This document shows positions 25,907 through 38,213 of a DNA stretch of 64,000 bases, one piece after another. The position numbers and the translations under genes are program-made. How positions within the stretch are numbered: the first letter of the stretch is position 1; the number at the start of each line of letters is the position of its first letter. A model generated the notes under the pieces. The model did not search any database. It saw only the letters and a program-made list of their open reading frames with translations, and was not told the DNA's origin. Location of the stretch: assembly GCF_900187405.1 (NCBI RefSeq), contig NZ_LT896716.1, positions 1,178,001 through 1,242,000 of the forward strand. The letters run 5' to 3'. This DNA is from Geobacter sp. DSM 9736 (GTDB taxonomy: Bacteria; Desulfobacterota; Desulfuromonadia; Geobacterales; Geobacteraceae).

Positions 25907-28576
25907 ATGAGGTGGAGAAGTTTCATTATACACGGTTTTATAGCAGGATGTAGTTTGGTCCTGACCCCTATTAATGTTTGTGCGATACTGCCCCCCCGCA
26001 TAGCGACACTTCCACCTATAACAGAGGGTTTACGTACTCCTATTCGCCTCGTCCAGACCAACTCTGAAACAGTGTACGTCACTGATCCCCGTAGTGGCGG
26101 AATCATCCATATTGACTTAAACGGCAAAGTCATCAAACACATTCCTACGGATCGAATACCCATCGGCATTGCAGTAACTTCGCAAGGAGAATTGCTCGTC
26201 ACTCAAGAAGACCATGTTGTCATTTTGGACGGCTCAGGAGCCAAGATAGGAGTACTTGGTGCGGCAACGGGACAATTCAAATTGGCTAATGGGATTACAC
26301 TGGATGATGTTGGCAACATTTATGTTTCCGACAGCCTAGCCAACTGCGTCCAGGTGTTTGATCGAAACGGACGCTACATTTTCAGGTTCGGAGAAAGAGG
26401 TTCCGAACCAGGACAACTCTCTTCACCCACAGGAATAACATTCGAAAGAAATTCCAGGCAGATTGCTGTTGCGGATACATTAAATGGAAGAATACAATTT
26501 TTTGATCTGGCAGGACTGCACAAAAAAACAATCGGTTCCTACGGGACAGGACCACTTAGGTTCACCTCACCACAAGCAGTCACATTTGAGTACGAGACCC
26601 ATACCGGATCCCTTACGCGAATGTATGCTGTAGATAGCTTCCAGAGCACAGTACAGGTTATCAATCCATCCGGGTCCGGCACCTTTATCGGCTATGTCGG
26701 CAGCTATGGGACCTCCCCAGGAAAGCTTGTCAATCCCTCCGATGTTGCTTTTTCTCAGGCTTCACGGAAACTCATGGTCGTTAATAGTCTAGCTAGCGGA
26801 ATATCTCAATTCAGGATAGGGATCGACAGTACTGTACGCGAGATACCGCTACATCTAACGATCGACCAAGTACCTACCATTATAACAACACCCTCTCTCA
26901 CAATTTCCGGGACTGTGACAACTGGTGCCAGACTTTCAGCGTCCGTAACTACTGGTTTGATCCGTTCAATCAAATACCCCACTCCGTCAACTTGGGGTAT
27001 GGAGGTAGAACTCCTCAGTACCGGAATAAATAAAATAGAAGTTAGGGCGACCAGCGACAATGGAGAACATATTCATGAGTCAATCTCCGTATGCCTCACC
27101 ACTGCTTTGCCAACAATTACAATAGACCCAATTCCATCTCTTAGTAACAGTCCATACCTGCAACTCACAGGCACTAAAGCTGCCAACGATACTGTCTTGA
27201 TCTCTACTGACAGCAGTGCGGTAGTGGGCTTAGTAAGCTATCCTAGCGCCACAACCTGGCAAGCAGCTGTCTCTGGTCTTTCTCAAGGAGATAACACATT
27301 GACTGCCGTTGCTACCAACGGTTCAGCAATAAGTGCAACAACCACCAAAGTCACTATCGACACGACACCTCCATCTCTCACCGTCTCAACCCTCCCGAAT
27401 GAAAGTTCCGCTGCTGAACCTTTAATGAATATAACTGGTATCGCTACTGATGAACACCTAGACAAAATATTAGTTAATGCAAATGAGGCTGCGATATATA
27501 ATTCTATATTTAGCAGCGCATTGATACTTAAAGGCGGAACAAACAATTTAGAAATATCCGCATACGACAAAGCAGGCAACATAACAACTATTAAGCGGGG
27601 GATTCGTTTCATTATACCTACTCCCCCCGTTATCGTCACCTCACCAGCTGATAACTCATGGGTGGAAACAGGCGTCATAACCCTCGTGGGAAAGACTGAA
27701 CCCGGATATGACATAATGGTGAATGACATTGCTGCTACGCTTGACGGCTCACGTTGGGAAGCCACCGTTCCCTTAGGTTCAGGAATGAATACACTTCAGA
27801 TTACTGCCTCGCAACCTGTTGGGGCAAGTTACAGTCTGAAACGAACTATTTTCAGCGGCCCAGGCCCCGCATTCTCTCTTACAGTTCCTCCTGAAGATAC
27901 AGCTACAAAAGAAGAGACTGTCTCCTTATCAGGGTCAGTAGAATCAGGCACCAGTCTGAGCTACACCATCAACGGAACCAGCTACCCGCTAACCCAACTT
28001 AGTGGCGTATTCAGCCTCACATCCGCCCTACGGCAAGAAGGAGTCTACCCCATAGTAGTGACAGCGATCGATTCCGCCGGTAATCCTTCCACAATAATCC
28101 GGACGTTAATAAGAGACGTAACCCCCCCTGCCATAAGCTTGAAGCTGAATACTGATGTATTGACTTCGAAAGTGATCACGGGAGAGGCAGAAACTGGAGC
28201 AGTAATCTCCGCCCGTAATGAGAACACGGTAATTGCGTCGACAGTGGCGATCGAAGGAAATTGGGCTTTGGACCTAAATGGATACAATTTCACGAGAGAT
28301 TCACTGGCCATCATCGCTCGTGATGCCGCGGGAAATGAACGTGTACGTTCCTTATACTCCACCGGTGCAATAGTGAGCGGTGGCGGAGAGCCTGATCTGC
28401 GGGATGCAGTAAAGCTTTTTAGAATCGCTTTCGGATATGACCAACCATCGCCGCAAGAACTTGAGACAGGCGACATAGCTCCCCTGAAGAATGGGAAGCC
28501 TAGCCCTGACGGCATAATCGATGCCAATGATGTAATACTGGTGTTATGCAGGTTGATAGGCTTGATACAGTGGTAA
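25907..28576 (+). CDS. Exported NHL-repeat / Ig-like protein with dockerin-like C-terminus
   Basis: The 889-aa protein has a signal peptide (about residues 1-27). Residues ~50-300 contain NHL beta-propeller repeats (GQFKLANGITLDDVGNIYVS, GQLSSPTGITFERN). Residues ~320-800 form five or more Ig-like units, several with internal similarity (SLSGSVESGT, LTAVATNGSAIS, LEISAYDKAGN). The last 60 residues resemble a type I dockerin pair (GDIAPLKNGKPSPDGIIDAN, DVILVLCRL). This composite is known from Geobacter exported proteins of unknown role; surface binding or cell-matrix function is plausible. The gene is visibly AT-richer than neighbours and begins with a weak ribosome-binding site. Confidence 0.82.
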   Translation: MRWRSFIIHGFIAGCSLVLTPINVCAILPPRIATLPPITEGLRTPIRLVQTNSETVYVTDPRSGGIIHIDLNGKVIKHIPTDRIPIGIAVTSQGELLVTQEDHVVILDGSGAKIGVLGAATGQFKLANGITLDDVGNIYVSDSLANCVQVFDRNGRYIFRFGERGSEPGQLSSPTGITFERNSRQIAVADTLNGRIQFFDLAGLHKKTIGSYGTGPLRFTSPQAVTFEYETHTGSLTRMYAVDSFQSTVQVINPSGSGTFIGYVGSYGTSPGKLVNPSDVAFSQASRKLMVVNSLASGISQFRIGIDSTVREIPLHLTIDQVPTIITTPSLTISGTVTTGARLSASVTTGLIRSIKYPTPSTWGMEVELLSTGINKIEVRATSDNGEHIHESISVCLTTALPTITIDPIPSLSNSPYLQLTGTKAANDTVLISTDSSAVVGLVSYPSATTWQAAVSGLSQGDNTLTAVATNGSAISATTTKVTIDTTPPSLTVSTLPNESSAAEPLMNITGIATDEHLDKILVNANEAAIYNSIFSSALILKGGTNNLEISAYDKAGNITTIKRGIRFIIPTPPVIVTSPADNSWVETGVITLVGKTEPGYDIMVNDIAATLDGSRWEATVPLGSGMNTLQITASQPVGASYSLKRTIFSGPGPAFSLTVPPEDTATKEETVSLSGSVESGTSLSYTINGTSYPLTQLSGVFSLTSALRQEGVYPIVVTAIDSAGNPSTIIRTLIRDVTPPAISLKLNTDVLTSKVITGEAETGAVISARNENTVIASTVAIEGNWALDLNGYNFTRDSLAIIARDAAGNERVRSLYSTGAIVSGGGEPDLRDAVKLFRIAFGYDQPSPQELETGDIAPLKNGKPSPDGIIDANDVILVLCRLIGLIQW

Positions 28577-28596
28577 TGGCCAAGAGATATATAAAA

Positions 28597-28624
28597 AGAC
28601 AAGCGCGGTTAACCGCGCCTGTCC
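28597..28624. terminator. Palindrome between convergent genes
   Basis: The stem gcgcggtt / aaccgcgc is a perfect 16-base palindrome, extended by gaca / tgtc outside. It lies between the ends of the convergent exported-protein and membrane-protein genes. A long T-run is absent. Confidence 0.6.
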
Positions 28625-28645
28625 GTCTGACTCATAGAAACGATG

Positions 28646-29491
28646 CTAATGCGCTGGCGTCATCCGACGTCGTATCGTGGCACGTGAACCTATTGCTCCT
28701 CCTGCCACTCCCAAGGCCAGAGACAAAAGAACGCCGAAAAATAGTCCCCATGAGGCTCGGGCCAAGCTCGAAACAGCAGCCGAAGCAGCCCCTTTTGCCT
28801 GCTGCGGCAACTGCTGTGCGGAGCCGAACATCGACAGACCCTGGTCAACCATACCAGTCGCTCTCTCCCGTGAAAACCCCATCTGATTAACCATCACATT
28901 GATTGCTCCTTCCCTGTCACCGGCCTGCAGGTTCTTTTGCACCGCCTGCAATGATTCTGGGGTTATATTGCCTCCTTCACCTCCTCCTTTAAGGAGTTTT
29001 TCAAGCCCCGCCTGAGCCGAAGGTGAACCCGCTGCACCACCAGCAGTTACAGCTGCACCTCCCGCAGCTGCTTTAAATCCTTGCCCAAGGGCTCCAAAGG
29101 CTCCTCCGACGAGAGAACCTATCGACGTGGTGATGAGATAAGCAAACACAAGGGTACTGACCCCCCAAGCTATAAGACCGTGAAAAATACCGTCTGCGAG
29201 CCTTGAGAGCCCAGACATCCGTGCGGCAACATACCCTCCTACAAAAGCAGACAATACCATACTAATGCCCGTCCAGATCACTGCAGCAAGCGGTACCGTT
29301 CCAACCGGTTCTGCAGCTTCTGGATTGATTGCCGTAAGGCCAGCAGCGACTCCTAGTAATCCTAGCAGGAGGTATGTGGCCATTCCGCTCGCAAGACCCC
29401 CAAATATTGCTCCCCAACTGATCCAAGGGAAATACTTTCTCTTACCGCCTGAAATTCCTGATGCTCTTGTTCCCAAAGTTTGAGTTTCCAT
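28646..29491 (-). CDS. Multi-pass membrane protein, Gly/Ala-rich
   Basis: The 281-aa protein has about five hydrophobic segments: SWGAIFGGLASGMATYLLLG near residue 26, two between residues 65 and 95, one near residue 120, and a C-terminal one LFFGVLLSLALGVAGGAIG. A long Gly/Ala-rich soluble loop (about residues 130-235) lies between. It resembles other YrzE/PhnA-type proteins of unknown function. A ribosome-binding site (aaggaggatg) precedes the ATG. A strong terminator-like hairpin upstream separates it from the Gly/Ser-rich gene. Confidence 0.7.
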   Translation of the reverse strand: METQTLGTRASGISGGKRKYFPWISWGAIFGGLASGMATYLLLGLLGVAAGLTAINPEAAEPVGTVPLAAVIWTGISMVLSAFVGGYVAARMSGLSRLADGIFHGLIAWGVSTLVFAYLITTSIGSLVGGAFGALGQGFKAAAGGAAVTAGGAAGSPSAQAGLEKLLKGGGEGGNITPESLQAVQKNLQAGDREGAINVMVNQMGFSRERATGMVDQGLSMFGSAQQLPQQAKGAASAAVSSLARASWGLFFGVLLSLALGVAGGAIGSRATIRRRMTPAH

Positions 29492-29558
29492 TTAGCATCC
29501 TCCTTTCGGCAACTGCCTGCCATCGGCAGACGCTGCTGGTGACGCTCTTCGGGATGAT

Positions 29559-29594
29559 AAAAAAAAAGATTTCCCGTAACATGAACAGGAAATC
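29559..29594 (-). terminator. Intrinsic terminator between the Gly/Ser-rich gene and the membrane gene
   Basis: On the minus strand the stem gatttcc / ggaaatc with a 13-base loop is followed by nine T. It lies in the 190-base gap between the two minus-strand genes and probably stops or attenuates read-through into the membrane-protein gene. Confidence 0.75.
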
Positions 29595-29643
29595 CTCCCT
29601 TGCAACTTACCAATGCCTGAATGGCAAAAGCGAGATGTAATAG

Positions 29644-29675
29644 CATGGGTGTTCCCGGCTGGCCGGGGACACCCA
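29644..29675 (-). repeat. Long hairpin after the Gly/Ser-rich gene
   Basis: Stem gggtgt-cccgg / ccggg-acaccc around a 6-base GC loop, extended by atgggtg / cacccat. It follows the stop of the Gly/Ser-rich gene and may stabilise its 3' end or terminate it without a T-run. Confidence 0.55.
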
Positions 29676-29685
29676 TTTCAATTTA

Positions 29686-30033
29686 TCAGTAGCTTGAGCT
29701 GCTGCCTGAAGAACTGCCACCCATAGAACCGCCTGAAGAACTGCCACCCATGGAACCACCCGTTCCTCCACCCTTGGAGCTGCTTGTATAGCTACCCATA
29801 GTACCACTGCTGCCACCAGCTCCGGAACCACTGCTACTATCGGAGCTGCTCCCGTAGGAGGATCCACCTGTCCCTCCCCCCATGCTGCTGCCAGACCCCG
29901 TGTCTGAACTGCTGCTTCCATACGATCCACCTGTGCCGGACCCGCTGGAACTACTCGTGCCAGCACCCAACGCCATTCCTGAAAGAGCAGTCAACGCAGC
30001 TGCAGTCAAAACGAGACGCTTAACACTATTCAT
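29686..30033 (-). CDS. Exported Gly/Ser-rich low-complexity protein
   Basis: The 115-aa protein has a signal peptide (MNSVKRLVLTAAALTALSG, ending near LGAG) and a mature part made almost only of Gly, Ser and some Thr/Tyr/Met, with repeats of GGSMGGSSSG and GSYGSSS type. It has no folded domain and is probably a flexible surface or matrix polypeptide. The start at 30033 is preceded by gaggagg. Repetitive codons (agc/tcc, gga/ggt) make the gene prone to slippage. Function unknown. Confidence 0.7.
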   Translation of the reverse strand: MNSVKRLVLTAAALTALSGMALGAGTSSSSGSGTGGSYGSSSSDTGSGSSMGGGTGGSSYGSSSDSSSGSGAGGSSGTMGSYTSSSKGGGTGGSMGGSSSGGSMGGSSSGSSSSY

Positions 30034-30416
30034 CGTATTCCTCCTCAATTAGCTGTGTTTGAGCCTTTGTCGACTCATGTTTTGAGAAGTATACCATTCG
30101 CATTAGATCTTTCAAACCTGAAGTAATTTATAGGCATATTGGAGCAGGCGATACTACTATCATTAAAACCATACATTTTTGAATGCAATCCTGAGGAGCT
30201 CTCCATGCTATGAACACAAGCATCCTTCTTAATCCTCTTTTTCAACTTCATCCTCCATGTTCTTCATCACCCAACGGCTCCTTTCTTACCAGGCTAGCAA
30301 AGCTTTTGTCATTAGCCCCTTTAATTGCACAACCCTTCATCTACTGGTACTATGTCCCCCAAGTATTTGGCTGCACGAGGCTTTCCGGCTATCTAGAAGG
30401 GAGACATTCCTTACCG
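30034..30416. other. 383-base gap before the P-type ATPase
   Basis: The gap lies between the divergent Gly/Ser-rich and ATPase genes and presumably holds their promoters. It is AT-rich near 30080-30180. An open frame from 30210 runs into the ATPase in phase, but its first 69 codons do not resemble the family. I see no RNA element. Confidence 0.4.
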
Positions 30417-33122
30417 ATGAAGAAAACAATCTGGCACCAGCTTTCCGCTGCAGCGGCACTTGACGAGTTACATTCCGAACAAACCGGCGGCCTCAGCCGA
30501 ACCGAGGCACAGCAACGCCTGGGGATATATGGAACGAACGAACTTGTCGAACAAGGAAGAAGGAGTCCTCTAAAGATACTGTGGGAGCAAATTTCTGCTA
30601 CGATGGTAGTGGTCCTACTGGTCGCGGCAGGCATAGCAGGCCTTCTGGGAGACATCAAAAATTCTGTCGCAATTCTTGTGATAGTAGTTCTCTTTGCGGC
30701 ATTCGGATTCATCCAGGATTTTCGTGCCGAGAAGGCAATTGCCGCCCTCAGGCAGATGGCTGTTCCGACTGTGCGTGTGCTGAGGGACGGCGTACTGCTG
30801 GAGCTTTCTTCACGGGAACTCGTTCCCGGTGATATTGTCCAGATCGAAGCTGGCAACCTGATTCCTGCAGACATGCGGCTTCTTGATACATCAAACCTTC
30901 AGATTCAGGAGTCTGCGCTTACTGGAGAATCGGAACCGGTATCGAAAGTTATTGATCCCCTCCACGAAGAAAATCCTCCTCTCGGAGATCGACGCAACAT
31001 GGCATATATGGGAACTGTGGTAACCCGTGGACGCGCCACCGCCCTCGTCACCTCCACAGGGATGCAGACCGAGCTCGGTAAGATTGCCGGGCTCATGCAG
31101 CAGAAACCACCTGAACAAACCCCACTCCAGCACCGCCTCGATCGTCTCGGTAAAAATTTAGCGGTAATAGGCATTGCCATAGCAGTGCTTATTTCCGCTC
31201 TCGGCCTCGCCCGGGGGGACACTGTTCATCACATGCTTCTTACCGCCGTTTCCATTGCGGTAGCGATCATCCCCGAGGGCCTTCCCGCTGTTGTGACTAT
31301 CACCCTCGCCTTGGGAGCACAGCGGATGCTCCGGCGTAACGCCCTGATCCGCAAGCTGCCCGCAGTAGAGACCCTTGGCTCCGTTACCGTGATCTGCACC
31401 GACAAAACCGGAACCCTCACACAAAACAGGATGACCGTGACAGTGCTTGAAGCGGGTGGCGAACGCCTGGAAATCTCTGACGAGATAGATAATGGATTAA
31501 CTTCGGAGGCGATCACGGCTTCTCCAGGCTCTTCCTTGGCGCTACTTCTCCTTGGAGGGGCCCTCTGTAACGACGCACGCATCGGAGAATCAAACGGGGA
31601 CGAGAGGATCATAGGCGACCCGACGGAAGGGGCTCTCATAGTTGCTGCAGCGCGAGGCGGAATTTCTACCGACCTGCTCTCGGAGTTTCCCCGGCTAGCC
31701 GAAGTACCCTTCGACTCTGAGCGTAAAAGGATGACCACCGTCCACAAAGCATCCGATGGCTCCAAATGGATGGAGGCTCTTGGTTCTTCCACCCCATGGA
31801 TCGCCTTTACAAAGGGAAGTGTTGACGGGCTGCTGCACATATCCGACACATTTCTTTGGGAGGGAACTGTAACTTCTCTGGGCGAAGAGCAACGGAAGCG
31901 TATAGTTTCCTTAAACGAGCAGCTCGCCGAGCGGGGGATGCGCGTTCTCGGGGTAGCCTGCCTCGTCCTGGACAGCATGCCTGACACCGTGGATTCAGTT
32001 CTTGAATCAGGACTCACCTTTATCGGCCTTTTCGGAATGATCGATCCTCCACGGGATGAAGTAAAGGACGCCGTGGCACTGACCCGGAGCGCCGGAATGC
32101 GCACGATCATGATAACGGGAGACCACCCTCTTACGGCTGCAGAGATAGCACGCCAGCTTGGCCTGCCGAACCACGACAAAGTCGTTACCGGCATCGACCT
32201 TGAGAAAATATTGCCTGAAGACCTCGGACAAGCAGCCTCTGAAGCCGGAGTTTTCGCCCGTGTATCACCGGAACACAAACTGCGCATCGTGGAAGCGCTT
32301 CAGCGAGGAGGGCAGATAGTCTCCATGACTGGTGACGGGGTGAACGACGCGCCGGCACTGCGCCAGGCAAACATCGGGGTGGCGATGGGGATCACCGGTA
32401 CCGACGTCGCAAAAGAGGCCTCTGACCTGGTGCTCCTCGATGATAACTTTGCCACCATTGTGGCCGCCGTTCAGGAAGGACGAACCATATACGATAACAT
32501 CCGGAAGTTCGTGCGCTTTTCAGTGGCGGGAAACATCGGAAAGGTCCTCGTTATGCTCCTCGCTCCGCTTGCAGACAAGCCAATTCCTCTTCTCCCCCTT
32601 CAGCTCCTCTGGCTTAACCTGCTGACTGATGGACTACTAGGTTTAGGAATGGGAGTTGAACCACCCGAAAAAAACATCATGCGCCGCCAACCACATCCTC
32701 CCGGCGAGGGCGTGTTCACCAAGGGTGCATGGATAAGAACCGCATGGATCGGCGGATTGATAGGCGGTCTTTCCCTTACGGCAGGGGCCTGGTACTATAT
32801 GCACGGAGATCCCCGCTGGCAAAGCCTCCTCTTCACATCGCTGGCTTTTGCACAGGTAGGTCAGGCACTTGCAGTGCGCTCTGGTCGTGACTCCCTCTTC
32901 ACTGCGGGTCTCCTCTCAAACAAGCTTATGCTCGTTATGGCCGTGGTCGTGATTATCCTCCAAATGCTAGTAATATACCTCCCCCCGCTTCAGGCGTTCT
33001 TCGTTACCCGCCACCTCGGCTTCCGAGAGATTCTTATCGCAACCGGCATCGGCGTCATCGTGTTTTTCGCTATCGAAGGGGAAAAGATAGTTCGGCGCAA
33101 AGCGGCAAAGGACGAAGCATGA
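30417..33122 (+). CDS. P-type Ca2+/cation-transporting ATPase (type IIA)
   Basis: The 901-aa protein has all P-ATPase signatures. They are TGES near residue 170, the phosphorylation site CTDKTGTLTQN near residue 330, KGSVDGLL, and the hinge MTGDGVNDAPALRQA near residue 635. The ion-site helices read IPEGLPAVVTI (M4) and LLWLNLLTDGLLG (M6), matching the Glu and the Asn-Thr-Asp of SERCA-type calcium pumps. About ten membrane helices are expected. I chose the start MKKTIWHQLS at 30417, which begins the family's usual N-terminus; the longer in-phase frame starts at 30210. A gggag motif lies ~13 nt upstream. Substrate Ca2+ (or Mn2+) is inferred. It overlaps the next gene by 4 nt. Confidence 0.92.
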   Translation: MKKTIWHQLSAAAALDELHSEQTGGLSRTEAQQRLGIYGTNELVEQGRRSPLKILWEQISATMVVVLLVAAGIAGLLGDIKNSVAILVIVVLFAAFGFIQDFRAEKAIAALRQMAVPTVRVLRDGVLLELSSRELVPGDIVQIEAGNLIPADMRLLDTSNLQIQESALTGESEPVSKVIDPLHEENPPLGDRRNMAYMGTVVTRGRATALVTSTGMQTELGKIAGLMQQKPPEQTPLQHRLDRLGKNLAVIGIAIAVLISALGLARGDTVHHMLLTAVSIAVAIIPEGLPAVVTITLALGAQRMLRRNALIRKLPAVETLGSVTVICTDKTGTLTQNRMTVTVLEAGGERLEISDEIDNGLTSEAITASPGSSLALLLLGGALCNDARIGESNGDERIIGDPTEGALIVAAARGGISTDLLSEFPRLAEVPFDSERKRMTTVHKASDGSKWMEALGSSTPWIAFTKGSVDGLLHISDTFLWEGTVTSLGEEQRKRIVSLNEQLAERGMRVLGVACLVLDSMPDTVDSVLESGLTFIGLFGMIDPPRDEVKDAVALTRSAGMRTIMITGDHPLTAAEIARQLGLPNHDKVVTGIDLEKILPEDLGQAASEAGVFARVSPEHKLRIVEALQRGGQIVSMTGDGVNDAPALRQANIGVAMGITGTDVAKEASDLVLLDDNFATIVAAVQEGRTIYDNIRKFVRFSVAGNIGKVLVMLLAPLADKPIPLLPLQLLWLNLLTDGLLGLGMGVEPPEKNIMRRQPHPPGEGVFTKGAWIRTAWIGGLIGGLSLTAGAWYYMHGDPRWQSLLFTSLAFAQVGQALAVRSGRDSLFTAGLLSNKLMLVMAVVVIILQMLVIYLPPLQAFFVTRHLGFREILIATGIGVIVFFAIEGEKIVRRKAAKDEA

Positions 33123-33622
33123 AGATTGAAGTGGTAGTGAACGACCTTATGCAGACGGATTATGTATACCTCCGTACGGAACCCCCTGGTAAGAATTTTC
33201 ATCCGGAGTTCAAGCCCGAACTGTCACCAGGTGAGCTCCTGATGATGGGTGTCTTCGGTGGCAAATACATGACAGACTGCGCTACGGAGTTTCCCGAAGA
33301 CTGGTATGCTAATGCAAGGCTATGCCATGAACGACACGTGCCGGAACTGAATTTCTTCGGCGTCAACGCCTCAAAACCCCTCTCCTACTGGCGGGCCAAG
33401 GGGTGGATCTACCATGAAGATCCGCGGGGATGGTTCCAGTGGTACTGCAGGTACTACATGGGGAGACGCTGTTCGGACGACTTGCGGCAGATCGCCCGGT
33501 GGAAGGCCATCTGTCGTCATGTTGCACAAGTTAGGAGAAACTGTCCAGAAGGAATCCTCGCGTGTCGCAGAAAGCAGCGCCAAGCATTGCTCCACTGGGC
33601 GTACGACAGCCGAAAGATCTGA
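33119..33622 (+). CDS. Conserved protein coupled to the P-type ATPase
   Basis: The 167-aa soluble protein overlaps the ATPase stop as ATGA, so it is likely translationally coupled. It has a conserved look (ELSPGELLMMGVFGGKYMTD, FPEDWYANA, WIYHEDPRGWFQWYCRYYMG, then RRCSDDLRQIARWKAI) and is rich in Trp, Tyr and Arg. Proteins with this MGVFGGKYM motif occur in diverse bacteria without known function. No signal peptide. Confidence 0.72.
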   Translation: MKIEVVVNDLMQTDYVYLRTEPPGKNFHPEFKPELSPGELLMMGVFGGKYMTDCATEFPEDWYANARLCHERHVPELNFFGVNASKPLSYWRAKGWIYHEDPRGWFQWYCRYYMGRRCSDDLRQIARWKAICRHVAQVRRNCPEGILACRRKQRQALLHWAYDSRKI

Positions 33623-33802
33623 CCCCATAACCAAACAATAAGGTAACGGCAATTTGCGTCTCCTGACACCAATGCATTTTGTTGGAACGAAAGTCCTTCT
33701 ACCGAGCGGCCCCTTTTTTTGTTTTGTGCCAACTTATCTTCGTATCATCTGTCGGGTGTAAAGCGGTGGAGGGAAATTCAAAATGAGGGAGATTCAAGAA
33801 AG

Positions 33803-33829
33803 AAAACAGAGGGCGTCTGCAGGCGCCCC
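33803..33829 (-). terminator. Terminator of the DUF1858 gene
   Basis: On the minus strand the GC-rich stem gggcg / cgccc (extended as ggcgcc / ggcgtc) is followed by a T-rich stretch (tctgttttctttctt). Confidence 0.6.
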
Positions 33830-33852
33830 CGAGAGTGGAAACATATGCTGCT

Positions 33853-34053
33853 TTAAGCGAAGAGCGCGTTGATGTCGCGGACGATGTCGTCCACGTTGAG
33901 GCCGTGGGCTGTGCATCCCTGCTCCAGCGTCTCGTTCTGTGCACCCATGCACCCGATGCACCCAAGGTTGTACTTTGCGAGAACCTTCACCACATCAGGG
34001 TGCATGCGCATTACCTGGGCGAACGTCATATCTTTGTTGACCTGCTGACTCAT
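33853..34053 (-). CDS. DUF1858 redox-disulfide domain protein
   Basis: The 66-aa protein is a single DUF1858 domain. It starts MSQQVNKDMTFAQVM, has HPDVVKVLAKYNLGCIGCMG with a CxxC pair, and a third Cys in QGCTAHGLN. The domain is found with hybrid-cluster proteins and is thought to act as a small thiol-redox partner. It lies 28 nt after greA on the same strand and has its own terminator. Confidence 0.88.
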   Translation of the reverse strand: MSQQVNKDMTFAQVMRMHPDVVKVLAKYNLGCIGCMGAQNETLEQGCTAHGLNVDDIVRDINALFA

Positions 34054-34081
34054 GGTGGAACTCCTTTCCCGGCTTTACGGT

Positions 34082-34558
34082 CTATTCGTATTTTATGTCG
34101 ATGATCTCGTATTCCTTGAGACCAGAGGGGACTTTGACCTTGACGGTGTCATCAAGCTTGTGGCCGATGAGCGCCTTTCCTACAGGTGAGGTACACGAGA
34201 TCTTCGACAGCTTGATGTCGGCCTCGTCTTCACCGACGATTTTGTAGGTGATCTCCTCCTCGGTGGCGGTGTCGTATAGGGTGACGGTGGAGCCGAAGAC
34301 AACCTTGTCCGGCTTGAGGTTGGTGAGGTCTACCACATAGGCGCGGGCAAGCTTGTCCTGGAGCTCGAGGATACGCCCCTCGATGAAGCTCTGGCGGTGC
34401 TTCGCCGCGTCGTACTCCGCGTTCTCCGAGAGGTCTCCATGGGAACGCGCTTCGGCGATATCCTGAATGACCTTCGGCCGCTCCTCGCGGATCAGGCGTT
34501 TCAACTCTTCTTGCAGTGCTTCGTAGCTCTCTTTAGTCAAAGGTACGGAATGGGACAT
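34082..34558 (-). CDS. greA: Transcription elongation factor GreA
   Basis: The 158-aa protein enters the RNA polymerase secondary channel and stimulates cleavage of backtracked transcripts. The N-terminal coiled coil carries the acidic tip in ARSHGDLSENAEYDAAKHRQ, and the C-terminal domain has ISCTSPVGKALIGHK. Length and start are normal. It is the gene after the tandem carB pair on the minus strand, separated from them by a dispersed repeat. Confidence 0.97.
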   Translation of the reverse strand: MSHSVPLTKESYEALQEELKRLIREERPKVIQDIAEARSHGDLSENAEYDAAKHRQSFIEGRILELQDKLARAYVVDLTNLKPDKVVFGSTVTLYDTATEEEITYKIVGEDEADIKLSKISCTSPVGKALIGHKLDDTVKVKVPSGLKEYEIIDIKYE

Positions 34559-34574
34559 CCTTCAATCCTTGAAC

Positions 34575-34693
34575 GGTTGTTGAAAAACAGCCATCTTGCC
34601 GCCGTCCTCGAAAGCCCCCGTGTGCGGCGTAGCGCTGCTACGCCTCCGTGGGGCTTCCTGCGGGTGCGACAACCTGGCTGTTTTTGAACAACC
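34575..34693 (+). repeat. Dispersed palindromic repeat, copy A
   Basis: A 119-bp element with long terminal inverted arms (ggttgttgaaaaacagcca / tggctgtttttgaacaacc) and an inner hairpin gcgtag-cgctg-ctacgc. It lies between greA and the first carB. Five related copies occur in the window. Confidence 0.85.
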
Positions 34694-34739
34694 TGAGTGT
34701 CGTATGCTACCAAGAGTGTTCGTAAGCTATCAAACTGAG

Positions 34740-34761
34740 AGAGCGCCGTTGACGGCGCTCT
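34740..34761. terminator. Hairpin after carB (downstream copy)
   Basis: A 9-bp stem agagcgccg / cggcgctct with loop ttga follows the end of the first carB. The T-run is weak. Confidence 0.6.
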
Positions 34762-34780
34762 GATTCATCTTCTGCTTCCT

Positions 34781-38029
<3,249 letters not shown>

Positions 38030-38074
38030 TTTAATGCTCCTTTTTGTGCTGCCTGACAGTTTCTTAAAAACGGA

Positions 38075-38211
38075 GGTTGTTCAAAAATAGCCAGATCGTA
38101 GCACCCGCAGGAAGCCCCGCGTAGGCGTAGTACCCTCTGGGGCATAAACAGCGTTACGCCGCTCAAGGAGGCTTTCGAGGATGGCGGCGAGATGGCTGTT
38201 TTTCAACAACC
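38075..38211 (-). repeat. Dispersed palindromic repeat, copy B
   Basis: A 137-bp, slightly expanded copy in reverse orientation (ggttgttcaaaaatagcca ... tggctgtttttcaacaacc) between the two carB genes. It ends 2 bases from the stop of the upstream carB. Confidence 0.82.
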
Positions 38212-38213
38212 GC

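Noticed and set aside
27000-28300. Repeated units in the NHL/Ig gene as a possible CRISPR or tandem repeat array
   Set aside because: The similarity is at protein-domain level with irregular spacing, not identical direct repeats with spacers.
30210-30416. In-phase N-terminal extension of the P-type ATPase
   Set aside because: The extra 69 residues are unlike the family; the usual N-terminus begins at MKKTIWHQLS.
31229-32287. Minus-strand open frame opposite the P-type ATPase
   Set aside because: Antisense to the conserved ATPase core, with Ser/Arg-rich shadow composition.
34575-34693. Palindromic repeats as insertion sequences
   Set aside because: No transposase frame lies within or beside any copy, and all copies are under 140 bp.
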